Below, piece after piece: positions 35,123-46,742 of a stretch of 64,000 bases of DNA. The DNA is from Phytophthora hibernalis (Eukaryota > Oomycota > Peronosporomycetes > Peronosporales > Peronosporaceae), in assembly GCA_012656075.1 (NCBI GenBank), contig JAAKBF010000242.1, positions 1 to 64,000 on the forward strand. The letters are read 5' to 3'. The notes under the pieces were generated by a model that did not search any database, was not told the origin of the DNA, and worked only from the letters and a program-made list of their open reading frames with translations. Position 1 is the stretch's first letter, and every line of letters begins with the position of its first letter. The position numbers and the translations under genes are program-made.

Positions 35123-35388
35123 ACTTGGACACGATTGCCCGAGAACGACGTGCCCGACTGAAGGCAGAACGGGAAGCGGAGGCGGCAGTAGCTGAAGAAC
35201 AGTCGGTTGCTGAGCCGGAAGCTGCGGACGAATTGGCGTCGACCGAAGAAGCTGGAAATGGCGACCTGCGTTCAGAGGTCAAGCCCGATCGCATTCCGGA
35301 AGAGCAGGTTCAAGCGATTGAATCTGCGCAGGTGTGGTGTTGGATTTTGGGGCGCTCGGTCGCCAGTCGGCAAGGTTGCCCTTGCTGA
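35123..35388 (+). pseudogene. 3' part of the ORF interrupted by element E
   Basis: The frame resumes at the second ACTTG. It encodes a charged helix (RERRARLKAEREAEAAVAEE) and an acidic stretch. Near 35333 it runs into TGTGGTGTTGG, which resembles an LTR start, so the last codons may not be original. The ORF can be followed across the element E insertion without a frame change. Confidence 0.55.
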
Positions 35389-36140
35389 AAGAAAGTGACC
35401 GGCGTACCCTGATTGGCGGACTACATTCCCCGCGCCACAGTGACCACGATAGTTTAGTGACCGAGGCCTCGGTTGGGTATAATAAATTCCCGGCCGAGGG
35501 TACGAACCCTCGTTTGTACCCATTTCAGTTTCGTACCCTCGGTCTTATAGAGCCGGGTACAGGATCACATACTGGGATCTGTTCACACTGGATATTTGTA
35601 TTTAGATATAGGACTAGCTATATGATTGACTACAGAGGCTCTCAGAGCCATAAATGAACAGAAGTAAATCAGCAGTCTTCCCCCAAGTCACCAAGGGTCA
35701 AGTCCGTCTTCGGTAAGTCTAGCTAGCTTATCTTAGGGTCTGGATACGCTCGGCTTGTGGGATGCTGGTCAGCGAGCCCAAGGTACATTGAACCGAGGGT
35801 TTGTTGCTGGTCAGTCCAAGAGATTAGATGGCCGAGTGTTGGGAGCGACGAGAAGCGTCGTTCGACATATATTAAAGTGGAACCGAGAGTTCCATACATA
35901 TTTTACTACCCGCCGAGGTTTTACCTCGGCAAACCCGTATTAGGCTTGACAGCCGGTACCCTTCCTTCTGAGGGACTGCGGGGGCTCGCGCGAAAGCGCA
36001 ATATTGCATACTAGCCCTCGCTCGTGGCAAGTGGTGCAGGTTATTGGGTTGGCCTAATACAACCTAGGTGTACAGAGGGTTCACATCCAACCCGGCATAA
36101 GGGATCCTTCCTGATCTTTAGGTTTGATCCTACGCTCGTT
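35389..36140. other. Non-coding region rich in CCGAGG palindromes
   Basis: No gene is seen. The region contains the perfect palindrome ACCGAGGCCTCGGT (near 35460). A longer inverted pair, GGCCGAGGGTACGAA with TTCGTACCCTCGGTC, lies near 35492-35548. A third hairpin, GCCGAGGTTTTACCTCGGC, lies near 35913-35931. Further AACCGAGxG words occur near 35790 and 35881. It may be LTR or leader sequence of gypsy copy 2. Confidence 0.55.
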
Positions 36141-36149
36141 GATCTGACA

Positions 36150-36612
36150 AGGATGAAACCCGTCCGTCAATTCCCGTCGCGGCCCGCGCTGTCACTGACC
36201 GTGCCTGTCGACGAGCGATTCGATTTCGACGAGAAATTCCTCCCGGAAGACAGCTGGGGAATGCGTGATCTGGGGAAGACGTACATGAGGTGGATCAAAT
36301 ACTGGATATGCGCGACGGACGTACCACACGATATGGGCGGACACGACGCGAATTCGAGGTGAAGTGGAAGGGGTACCCAGACGCGTCTTGGGTCGACGAA
36401 CAAGATCTCAACTGTGGGGGCTGTTGTACGATTTCCTGCGTCAACGGACGGGTCGAAACCGGTTCGGCGTCATGCAATCGCATGAAAGCGTGGGCGGACG
36501 GAAGCTGGCGCAGCAGAACCCGATGAGATGGGGTAGGCGTCGGAGGGCGCGGAGCAAGTCGACAGGGTGGCCGTTGACAGGAGGAATGGAGGGGAACTCC
36601 ACGTCTGGATAG
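36150..36612 (+). pseudogene. Gypsy copy 2: pol C-terminal chromodomain
   Basis: Only the end of pol remains. It has RFDFDEKFLPEDSW, a chromodomain with REFEVKWKGYPDASWVDEQD, and a tail NCGG then YDFLRQRTGRNRFG in a shifted frame. The copy 3 integrase on the minus strand has the same order: RLDFDEELLPEDSW, FLVKWVGYDEPSWEP, CGGLLFDYLRQ. So the two belong to one clade. Everything upstream is missing. Between 36613 and 37113 I see no supported feature. Confidence 0.75.
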
Positions 36613-37113
36613 GACCAGATCGGAGCGCGTCGGGAAGACGCAAGCGAAGTTGGTGGGGAGGCCGCCGATGGAAGAAACGGAGGAACACTTGTCTGGGAGA
36701 GGCCAGATTGAGAAGTGACGGTGGGGAAGTCTGGGGGGCCGGCCCGTTGGCCGAGGATGGGACGATGAAGGGACGTCTCATAAAAAGATCACAAAAGAAA
36801 ACGAAGACCACGGTACAAGTGGGAATGGAGTATTCAACGGTTATGCCTATGAAAAAGGGATGTTCGACCCTACGCCTAAGTCTCCTCAACAACCTTGTCC
36901 CGCAGACGGGAGACAGAGTACGCGGGATGCGCACGCATCACCGTACAAAGCTGACGAGAGTCAGGGAGCGAGCGGAAGAAACGGCGCCACGGCTACTGTG
37001 AGTCGATGTCAGCCAACGCGGCTTGGAGCGTCGCGTGCTGGCGGCCTGAATACGACCGACCGACGGCAGAACGACTGGGAGGGAAGTGCAGGAAGACCGG
37101 GTCAAGCAGGAGG

Positions 37114-39596
37114 TCAATATCCGCCGACTCCGACCGGAAGAGCCCGACGATGAGCTGGAGGACGCTCGCCAAGTGGTCCCCGGGTGCGATCTACGCGAAT
37201 TCCGACGCCGGTGCCACGTAACCCACTCTGGACCACGGGGACCGGCAACTCATGGGAGGTTTCCCAGTAAGCTTGGACCCAATGCTCCAAGTGCAGATCG
37301 TACCGCGACAGAAGGGTCCTGAAAGACGGATCGCCCGCCGCGAAGGTCAGGGGCTCCGCGCGCTGGGTCAGGTAAGCCCATGGCCGAGACGCGTACAAGG
37401 CGTCAACGTTGGCCCGCGTCAACAAGGCCACGTTCCAAGCAGCAGGACGGGGTCTAGCCGTGGACGGGCAGATCCAGTCCGGAGGCAGGAGCAGAGTCGT
37501 CCGAAGCAAGGGTACCAACAAAGACGTCTACGTTTCGGAGCGGAGAGAACGCGGCCACGGTGGGTACCGCCGATGACGCCATTCAGCCGGATCACGTACG
37601 GAGGGAATTGCGGGGGTAAAGAACGGTACGTTGGAGATCCGCCGGCGGCTCCCGAAGGTGGCGAGGAAGGAGGACTGGACAACGAGTTGGAAGAAGAATG
37701 CGCCCTAAAAGACGCGACAGCCGAAGAGGACGAAGACGACCCCCACTAGCTGAAGACGCATCGCCCCCGAACCCGCTGAGTCGGATCGGGAAGCCGAGCC
37801 AGACCGCGAAGCACGTCGACGCAACCGGCGACGTTTCGGCCGAAGAGAAGGAACCCCGGATACGCTATCCGACGACTCCGAAGACGAGAACAAATCGTGG
37901 AACGCCCGGGAAGCCTTCGCCGGAGACAGTCTGGGAGAGCGATGACCTTGAGCCGCGGCGACATGGTCGGAAGCAGCAGAGTTCGCCACGGTGGACAGCC
38001 GGGAACTCCGCCGAAGAGGCGGACTTCCCCGAGAGGCAACAGGGAGAGGCGAATCAGCCGCGTGACGTGATGGAAAAGGTGGTCGCGGCCTAGGGAATTC
38101 ACGCCTCTGGGCTCGAGTGAGCGGCACCGAAGCTCCAAAACTGGGTTGGCCAGGGAGGGTCTCCCCGTGTGGAGAGGCGGCGGATTGCGGGGGCGGCGAT
38201 GCTGGAGGCGTCGGCGCGGTTCCAGAGTTTCCACCAGCACTGACCCGACTCGCGTCACCTGGAGGTAAAGGAACGGCCACGTTCACGACGGATTCAGCAT
38301 CGCCCTCCAGCGTCCGCAGGAGCCCAATGATATCCAAGGACCCTCCCGCAGACGCGACTACAGCGGAGAGCCGGGCAGTCAGTGCATCCCGTACCCGTCG
38401 AGCTGACGCTCGCCCTAGACGAGCCTCGCGTAGCAGTCGCCGCACACTCACCCCGCTCGCGCGCCTCACGCTCCGCGTTGGCTTCCAGCTCGGCGACTCG
38501 CGCGTCCAGACGTCGCGCCCGAGTTTGGTGCAACGCCTGCCAACGACTGGTGAACGGATAGAACTCCAGCCATGTACCGATCGGAGCGGGCAGTCGCACG
38601 CAGTTCCTCTGTCTGGGCCCGGGTGAGATCGACTTGGGCGGATTCTGCGGCGGAGACAGAGGCCTCGAGATCGCGGATACGTGTCACGTCGCGCTGATGC
38701 TCCTCGGAATGAGCCACAAGCAAGGCGTTAACTCGGTGCAAGTCGGCGGCGAGAGGATCACCACGAGCCCGCGCGGCGGCGGCGTCCTGCTAACTACGAG
38801 AAAGAGCTTCGTGGGCTACACGAAGGTCTTCCACAACCGCGTCGCGATCGCGAAAGGCTCGAGCAGACGACAGCCGAGCCCGCTCGCGCTCCGACACAGC
38901 TTGCGACAGCTCACCTTGGGTCACGGACAACTCCTGTCGCTCAACGTCCAGCGCCGCGCAGACGCGCGCCAACTCGACATTGGAGGCAGTCGAGGAAGAT
39001 GTCTCCGCGGCGGCGAGGAGGTCGGACAACTGTGTGACGCGAGAGCGTGCTTCCTCCAACTCGGCAGCCGCGGCCGCAGCCTCTTCGCACGTCACGTCGG
39101 CTAACACGCGGTACTGTGTCTCCCACTCTTCGGCGCGACCCGCTTGCGTCCGAAGGGTTCCTGCGGCGTCCAACAGGCTGGCATTCTCCGTGGTCAAGTA
39201 TTCCACGCGATCGTTCAACTGGCTGACGGTGGCGGAAACAAGGTCATATCCCTCACGTGCTCGCCGGAGCAGGAAAAGGTTGCGGTTATGCAACGAAGCG
39301 GCGTGTACGGCCAGTCTGGCGTTGGCGGCGGACGACATGTCCAACTGAGCGCGGAGTAGCTGCGCGTCGTGCTCGAAGGCGCTGGCGTCGTTGATCAACG
39401 CGCCCACAGACGGAATGGGATCGCCGGGGCCAGGGATGTGGACAACCGGAGCCGGAGGGATCGACAACGGACGTCTAACAGAGTCGCATATGCCGCACCG
39501 GGTCGAAGCCAGGTCCCCGGTGTCCAGGGACTCCGTGTCATCGCTGTCGCGGTCCTGAGAGGTCGTCATGAACTGCGAGTACACAGGACAACACAA
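37114..39596 (-). pseudogene. Coiled-coil ORF opposite to pol, copy 2
   Basis: Starting at 39596 (or the Met at about 39569), the minus strand gives an acidic leader (QDRDSDDTESLDTGD) and a coiled coil of more than 300 residues. This coil is interrupted by one in-frame stop near 38790 and a frameshift near 38600. A Pro/Ser-rich region and a strongly basic patch RPKRRRLRRR (near 37790) follow. The C-terminal globular part (37521-37114) contains RPWAYL then, about 30 residues on, LEHWVQAYW. It begins about 95 bp from the LTR and points at the gypsy chromodomain, as in copies 1 and 3. Confidence 0.6.
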
Positions 39597-39689
39597 GGCG
39601 AGACGGTAAGCAGGCTAACGATAAGACGGGTTCTGCCGCGATGCACTCACCTGGGGAGTGTGCGCACGCGCCAGCGGGACGGATGTGGA

Positions 39690-40372
39690 GAAGCGGCCTG
39701 TCGGAGGGCGGTACAACGCTGAATGCCGACGTAAAAGTGGAGTGCCGGAGAGCGACAAAGTCTGGCTGACCGTTTGATGGATGTCGACCCGGAGCGACAG
39801 GAAACGGAATTTTCTGCAGGAATGACGGAGTCGGATCATACGGCGGTCCTTCCCCGTTTACATACAACCGTGGGACAAGGACTGCGACATGGGGAACCCC
39901 AATCGGAGGCAATGTTTACGCCCCGATCTACAACCCCGATCGACGGACCCCGATCTGGCAACTCGTTCGACCCCGATCTAACAACTCGACTGACCCCGAT
40001 GTGGCAACTCGGTCACGTGATCAGGGTAAATCAGGACAACGACGATTGGTAAGCACGACGGGAAGTGATAGGAAGAAAGCCGGAGAGCCAACGGGTGGCG
40101 AGGAAGGCATTGATAGGATAGGACAACATAAGACTCAGTCCCGAATTCTCTTTGTGATACGCAAGTGGATTTCCTTCGTTCCAAGAGCCAGCAGCCTCGA
40201 CCACAGGATAACCGGCCCCGAAGTCCGCTGCTGGATCGGTGTACTCAACCCCCAACATCCCGTGCCCAATAGGAGGGACACGTTAAACGATACCGTCCAG
40301 GCGTGGCTGATAATCTGACGCCGAAGACGAAGAACGCACTGGCCCGATAACGCCGTGCACAACCGAGGAAAC
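39690..40372. repeat. Gypsy LTR beside copy 2 coiled-coil ORF
   Basis: It matches 18190-18875 along its length, including the GACCCCGATCT repeats (near 39925-40000) and the end GGCCCGATAACGCCGTGCAC. A partial duplicate of that end, GGCCCGATAACGCCGCAC, follows at 40377. Nothing coding is seen from 40373 to 40519. Confidence 0.75.
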
Positions 40373-40519
40373 GCCGGCCCGATAACGCCGCACGCCCGAG
40401 GTCAAAGAGGAGAGGACGTCGTCACGCACGAGTGAGACGTCAGAACAAGAGCGACGCAGAGCGAGGAGAATCCGCGCTTCGCCTGAGAAGCACGCTTCAA
40501 GGTTCCTAACCAACTTGGA

Positions 40520-41514
40520 TCACATCCCACCCAGATATACGCTACTCAAACAACCGGGAATTTCCCCGACGTTAACGCGTAGAGTTTGTGCGAGGACGGC
40601 TTTGCAGATTTCTGCTAAGGCGCTACTCCACAGTAGCGTGATCATCTGCGTCAAGTTCGCATCATCAACGAAAATGGTGGCGGTATTGTCGCGATAGACA
40701 CAAAACTTCCGCAAAACTGCCTCCAAGTGATCCTCAACAGTTCATGTGCCGCGACGCCTTGGCTTGAGACGTTGCACCAAGTTGTGCACGTCTCGTAATG
40801 TAACGCGCTTGCCTGCAGAATAAAATACCATTTTAGGGTTAGATACATATAACATCAATCCAACAACTCTCGCAAGTATACCTGTAGTCTTCTGGAGGTA
40901 CTTCAGTATCTTCTTGGGCTTGCCCCCAACCTTAATCAGCTCGTCAACAAAGTCTAGCAAACCAGGACCCGTGATTCTCCTGTTGGAGGGTAGTGCTCGA
41001 CCACTCGTTTCTTCAGCTTGTGGTTATGCGTCCGCATATGCTTCGCGACGCACACTCGGAACGTACTAGCTTCTGAACAACGCATCCCCGTGGCGCACAG
41101 AACAAATCCACAACCTGTGCCCCGAGCTTGATGACCAGTTCTCTGCCCCTTGTCCTTGGTACTTGTATTCCAGCCATGCGTGCACAGCAGCTTCTTGTAG
41201 TAGTCCCCAAACGCCTCCGGAATTATTTCTCCAGTTCTCCACTTCTTCTTCCCTTTAATGATTTGATTCCGCGCCAATACGTTAACCGTAGTGCGCGTCC
41301 GAAACAACTGGGACGTCTGGACTGGATACTCGACCAGGCGAGCGTAGAAATCAGCCCAATTGTCGTACCAAATCGCAAAGGGGCGCGCGGTGTCTAGGAC
41401 TTCGTCCCCATCACTATCAGACGAGTCTGGTACGCACACGGAATCGCTGGTACGTACCGACGGGCTACTGGCAGCTTCAGTTCCAGTGTCTTCGGCGCTA
41501 GACGTGCCGCTCAT
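40520..41514 (-). pseudogene. ZSWIM3/MULE-like transposase N-terminal fragment
   Basis: From the Met at 41514 comes a Ser/Asp-rich acidic leader. A FAR1/ZSWIM3-type N-terminal domain follows: FYARLVEY, CTHGWN, TGCGFVLCA, then HMRTHNHKLKK. The frame shifts near 40970 into LLDFVDELIKVGGKPKKIL. After a stop it continues with HLEAVLRKFC and ATIFVDDANLTQMITL, then loses similarity before the transposase core. This domain order is common in oomycete MULE-derived genes. The fragment is truncated and non-functional. Confidence 0.65.
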
Positions 41515-41535
41515 GAGCACGTTTGTCTCCAGACC

Positions 41536-41693
41536 CCGGCGTCGCAACCTCCAGTCGTCACAGGAGCCTTCAATCGTCGCAGGCACAGGTCGTCGCAGGC
41601 ACCTTCAGTCATCGCAGGCGCCTTCAGTCGTCACAGGCGCAGGTCGTCGCAGGAACAGGTCGTCGCAGGAGCAGGTCGTTGCAGGAGTAGTGA
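41536..41693. repeat. GTCGTCGCAGG minisatellite
   Basis: Imperfect tandem units of about 12-30 bp are built on CAGTCGTCACAGG and GGTCGTCGCAGG. They lie just upstream of the transposase start on the minus strand. No TIR was recognised nearby. Confidence 0.7.
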
Positions 41694-42444
41694 CGGGGCA
41701 GCTTGGCGACGCTGCCACGTGGTTCGCTTGAAGGAGGGGGTTCTCGAATGAAGGGCTCAGAGAGAGGGCTGATTTTTTAAAAAATGATGAGAGGTAGAAT
41801 GCGGGTATTTTATCACGTTGTAATTTACTGATACCGAGGGGATGGGTGTATTTTACCGGGCTCCGGCTATGCAATCTCGTTGGTGATGCTATTATAGTCT
41901 GTTCCTTGCCGAATTAGGACACGATAAATTTCCTAAAACTTGCTCGCGTTTGGTTAGAACGGGTCTGTTCAACGGCCTTTCAAGAACGAGTGTTTTGGCA
42001 GGATCATTCACGACGAACTCGCTGCGCTGAAGGACCGACACTGAGTGAGCTGAACGGGAACTGGTACTGCGCCATAATTGTCTTGAGCTCTAGGGCATGG
42101 AAGAAAGCAAGCATAAGCAGCGCGTTAGTACATGTAGCGTTAGTAGAGTATTAGTAGTATGAATACTATTAGTAGTGCTAAAACTAACGCTATCACCCAA
42201 CTTATTAATGCTAATGCTAAGGTCCGTCCAGCCCTCGTTAGTAATAGCATTATCACTACTAATCCAAAATTGCCACTACTACCGAACCCTGGCCGCGACA
42301 CAACTTTGGGACACCTACCTGTCCTCCATACAAAAACATATATTAAATAAAAACCTGTCGAAAGTGATATGACTAGTACCGAGTACCGGGAACTAAAGTT
42401 CACTTGTTGTCACATAAAACCATATTTGCGACAATTGATGGTAC
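41694..42444. other. AT-rich spacer with a MITE-like inverted repeat
   Basis: No gene is visible. A 94-bp segment (42169-42262) has imperfect inverted ends, TTAGTAGTGCTAA and TTATCACTACTAA. Further TTAGTAG words lie just upstream (42129-42160). This looks like a small MITE, but no target duplication is clear. The rest probably contains the promoter of the gene at 42445. Confidence 0.4.
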
Positions 42445-45400
42445 ATGACAACTCAAACTGAGCTGCGAATGAATGGCGCCGCTTCGAGGCCGCCGCTGCC
42501 GCATCGACCATCCGGTTCAAGTCGCTACCTCAAGCAGCGCGAGCGAGAGGTGCCCTACGTGGACTGGGAGCGCTCTCTGCAGCATTTTGCGACCTGCATC
42601 AGCGACGAACTGGACTCGCTGCACAGGCGCTTCATGGAGCAGGATGTCGTCTCTTTCGCCGCCTGGAAGCGGCTGTGGGCTGAAGCCAAGATGAGCGCCG
42701 CCTTCCACGTGGAATTCTGGGAGAGTTCGCCCACGAATACGCAGAAGACGATACTGCAGCAAACTCTGGGTGGGTTGTGCTAGGAGGATACTGTAAGCGA
42801 GACCTTACTGACGCTGTGCTTCACACGTGGCAGATGGACTGGTCTGGTGCATCGAAGACCGCGGTGGCCAGTTTGACAATGCGCCGGACGTGGCGGCACT
42901 CATTGGTCGCGTGTTTGCAATGTACTGCGCGTATTCAGTGCAGCTGGGCTCTCCGAAACACAAAATTGACGTGGACCCACACGCTTGGACGGCGCTGCTC
43001 ACAGTCAATTTCGTCATGAGTGGCGTGGGTGCTACGCTGTTCCCGTCGGTGGCACGGGGAGTGAGAACGATGATGCACCGCCTTGTAGTTCAAGAGAATG
43101 CCTTTCTTCGGTGTTTGCACGGATTTGGGCCGAGCGTTCGCCTTCAGGAGCCTGCGACGAAATCCCAGGATGGGAGAACTCGCCAGGACGCGTTGCTGGA
43201 TTCAACCTCTAGGTCTAAGGAGGACGCACCGGTCAGTGGCGATGCTCTTACTCTCATATCGTGTTGTAAAAGTTTGCACTCACATGATTGTTGCATGCCA
43301 CTTTAGGTCAAACCGAACAAAGTAGATCAACTCAAGGCGCTCAACGATCGTTACCTGGAGCTAATGAGCCGAACCCGATCTGCTGGTCCGTCCGTATCTA
43401 GCTCGAGTGTTCGATTAGGTGGTCGTCGGACTCAAACCGCAGTATCCGCGTCGTTGTGTCCAGCGTACCGTCTACTGGAACAGGAAATGACGGGCGAGAG
43501 CTCACTCGCACTTTGACTATTTACGTGGCGTACAAAGCGAACGAAGATGCTCGTAGAATTGAGTGTGTTGCGCGAGCAACTGCTGCTCGTGAATATGAAA
43601 GCAGAAGCATGGCTGAAACGGGCAACGGTAACCGTGATGATCATAGCATTATCATGGATCTGAGTGCTCGTGGCAGTATTATCTCCGCGCCAACCAGCCC
43701 TGGATCCGCCGCCTCTCGTCGCAGTGAATTTCGCCGACGAAGCGATAGTGGGGGTAGCGACGCATTCCTCGCAGAGCTTGAGTCCGAATTGCATGCGGAC
43801 ATCGCGAGCGACCAAGTTGAATCAACAATGACTCGGAACCTTCAACGAGCTCCAACAGAACATCGAGACAATCAATCGTCAGCCTTCAGTGAAATGATCG
43901 ATGTAGACAGCCATGCTCTCGCAGATCTGGAGCGAGAATTGGGGCAAAGTGTGCGAACAGCTCCATCTCAAGCACCAACAAAAGGGAAAACAGAGGTATT
44001 ACCTGCCTTGCGCAAGCGTGGCCGAAATCCTCCACAGCAGTGAAAACCACCTCTCGCACAGCGCAAGCTTCACGACAAAAGCCTGTCGACAGTTTTAGAA
44101 TCGAAAAGCCTCGCTCAGCAGCGAAGTGGGCGAGGAGCGACTCGGTGGTGAGTCGTGTTTCATTCGCTGAGTCACGGGCTACTTCTTCCGTCGCTGACAG
44201 TGATGGACTTGCCGAGTTACAAGCTGAGCTGGAGTCGATTCCCTCTCTTGCAGGGCCAAGGCAAGCTGCCTCCGAGCCCGTTTCCCTTGTCAGCACTAAT
44301 CAGCCGCGCACAAACGAGACCAGAAGAGGTTCATCGAACCTCCCAGCAGCAAAATCAAAAGCAAAACAATCAGCAAAAAAGAGGAAAGCCGCTCCCGGTG
44401 TTGTTGAACGTGACAGTGACAAACGGCAAGCTCCTATCCCCGCCCAGTACAAGTTAAACAGATCGAGAGCTTTGTCAGTCGTGTCCGATAACAGTGAGTT
44501 GATGGCTCAGCTCCAAGCAGAACTTGACTTTTCTGCTGCCCCTGTAACAAAGGCAACGCTCAGCGTCCGGACATGTATCCCAGCAGCCCGGCCCAGACTT
44601 CGACGATCATCTAGGTTAGGTTCTTTGGGGTCCGAAGCTGACAGCAATGCGCTCGAAGAGCTGGAGAAGGAACTGCAAGCTACTGCTGCAACATTAGCAC
44701 CAGTCAACCGGTACCCCAAAGAGAACCAATCAAGACACCTGGAAAAAGAGGAACAGTGTCTTTAAAGGGGCCTGGCCTACGTCGGAGTAATGCGAAGAAG
44801 GAACGGCTCAGCCACGAAGGCTTTCCTGTCGTGAAGTTTGTGCATCGTCCGTCAGCAGAGCAGACATACTCCAACACAAGTGGCAAGCATCAAAGAGTGA
44901 AACCTAGTCCGATTGTTGCACGAGAATCATCCCGAATAAGCTCCGTATCGTCGGATACTGAGAGTGATGGTTTGGCAGAACTGGTGGCAGAGCTCGAGAC
45001 TCCTGTCACGGCGAAAATTTCAGCCGCGGCGCAAAAAAGCGATACGCGCCGCCCAAGAAAGCTACATGTAGCACTCGTGTTGCAGCTAAGAAGAAGTTGC
45101 TTGCTTCGTCCAACATAGGGACAGCCCATCAAGCCTTGATCCACACGAAAGCTCCGTCTCGTCCAGTAGTACCCACTGTAGTTCGGCGATCTGCTCGCTT
45201 GAGGTCACTGTCGTCAGACACCGAGAGCGATGGTTTGGAGGATCTAATGGCGGAGCTTGATACCGTTCCTGGCTCCGCCCCAGCTTCAAAACTACCACGG
45301 GGAAGTACTAAGAAACCACGGGCATGAATGATGGCAACTGAAAAGTGGCCTACTCGTTCACAAGCCACGGAAGTGAAGGTAAAGCCGATGCAGGTGACGA

Positions 45401-45855
45401 AAGGCACGAAACCAAAGGTTGCTAGTTCAGCTGATTTACGTGTCACTCGTACACCCGGGACTGCGCGGCGAACGGAAGCGACTACATGTATGAATCTTTG
45501 GCATCAGAAATGGTAGCGGCAAAGCCTCCAGCTCGTCAGACCCCAGCTGCATTACATGTAGCTAATTTGTCCAGTTCTCGACGACCTACCCGATCCAGCT
45601 CTGTTGCTTTCGACAGTGGTAGTGATGGTCTGGCCGAATTGGAAGCGGAGCTGCAAGCTGGACCCAGCTAGAGTGCTGTTCAAGTCTGTATCCGACAATA
45701 GTGCATGCGTTACAGCGCATTCGTTTCTCGAGCTCACAGCGTAAACGATGGTGAAAGCAGATGATGTCGAGGATGATGAAAGCATTGATCTCGCGTGGCG
45801 TGTGGAGCTCCTGAGAGCATTGATCACTGCGGACTTGCCCAGTAAATATTTCTGA
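42445..45855 (+). CDS. SNAPC1-like protein with long repeat-bearing tail
   Basis: The N-terminal domain resembles SNAPC1/SNAP43, a subunit of the complex that activates snRNA promoters. Features are W-E-R-S then FATCISDELDSL, SFAAWKRLW, and VFAMYCAYSVQLGSPKHKID followed by W. Exon 1 is 42445-42769, exon 2 is 42834-43231, and exon 3 starts at 43307. The introns are 64 and 75 bp with GT-AG ends (GTGGGT and GTCAGT donors). From about 43540 a Ser/Arg-rich tail follows in several frames with eight copies of an S-D-G-L-A-E-L-x-A-E-L motif. Plausible further introns (43996-44081, 44711-44787) and single-base breaks near 45026 make the tail structure uncertain. The last frame ends near 45855. Confidence 0.6.
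43741..45652 (+). repeat. Eight dispersed SDGLAELxAEL protein repeats
   Basis: The motif lies near 43741, 43904, 44194, 44487, 44637, 44960, 45222 and 45614. Good copies read SDGLAELQAEL, SDGLAELVAEL, SDGLEDLMAEL and SDGLAELEAEL. Each is preceded by a basic-serine segment such as RRSSRLGSL. The motif is an acidic amphipathic helix, and the copies are separated by variable low-complexity linkers. Confidence 0.75.
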
Positions 45856-45879
45856 AGTGCACTGCTCCTTTCAAGTGCA

Positions 45880-46735
45880 AGTTTTCATGATGTTTACGAC
45901 CTTGTGCTCTCTTGTACATGTAGATGTGAAGCGTGTGATTCTTGCGCATATCGAGGCGATCTCAGCTCCATTTACGACTGTCATGCCCCCATGGACACTT
46001 CAGTGGGAAGGGATGCACTGGTGGATGCTACAAAACGCGACCCCTTTGTTTGTTGCAAGCGCATACTCACGGCCGGAGATTGTGCATTGGTTGCTTCTCA
46101 ATGGCGCGGATCGATTGACTTCTTGCTACCTGAAGGAGACTCCACTCAAAGTTGTTGGCGAGTGTTGCGCACATGCAGCATTACCGAACAGGGATCGCGA
46201 TGCCAAAACAATTGTCGCCGACAGTGCAAAATGTGTGAGGCTGCTGGATGAACCTCCAACGCTTCCTTTGCCCCCTACGAACGATGTTGCCTTTTCCAGT
46301 AGCTACTCGTCAGAGATTGTCATCACTCGCACTGGGTCCCTCAATTCGAGCTCGATCCAACAAACCGTGCACAAGTGTCTTCTGCGCGCATCGTGGCAGA
46401 CTCCGTTATCCAACGGCGCTATCATCGACAAATACGAACTGCGATGTCGTCGACTGGGTGCAGAGGATGAAGGCGATGTGATTACGGACGAAGATGTAGG
46501 CAAGACAGGGAGAAGTAAGAAGAAAGCAACGGTTGATGCCGTCACATGGCGTTCGGAGTGGGTAGCGCACAATCGCAAGTCACGTCAGCAAGGTGCTCTG
46601 ATAGAAGGCCTGCAGTTCAACACAATCTATGAATTTATGCTCCGGTCCTGGAACGCCGCGGGGAAAGGCAAGTGGGGACACAGCTTCCAGACGACAACGC
46701 TAGCGGTACCGACATGTGCGGCGGAACCTCGGTAA
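45880..46735 (+). CDS. Ankyrin repeat and fibronectin type III protein
   Basis: The N-terminal part has ankyrin-type sequence: ACDSCAYRGDLSSIYDC in one frame, then after a one-base shift near 46036 NATPLFVASAYSRPEIVHWL and LLNGADR. A linker leads to a fibronectin type III domain (about 46370-46720) with LRASWQTPLSNGAIIDKYEL, GLQFNTIYEFMLRSWNAAGKG and an FQTTTLA end. It probably mediates protein contacts; no enzyme motif is seen. The true start may lie upstream in another frame. The stop is only 7 bp from the stop of the convergent MFS gene. Confidence 0.6.
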
Positions 46736-46742
46736 TCTCCCT

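Noticed and set aside
37252..38093. Plus-strand ORFs of 165 and 131 codons
   Set aside because: They overlap the minus-strand coiled-coil ORF, which has clear heptads and counterparts in copies 1 and 3; the plus frames have none.
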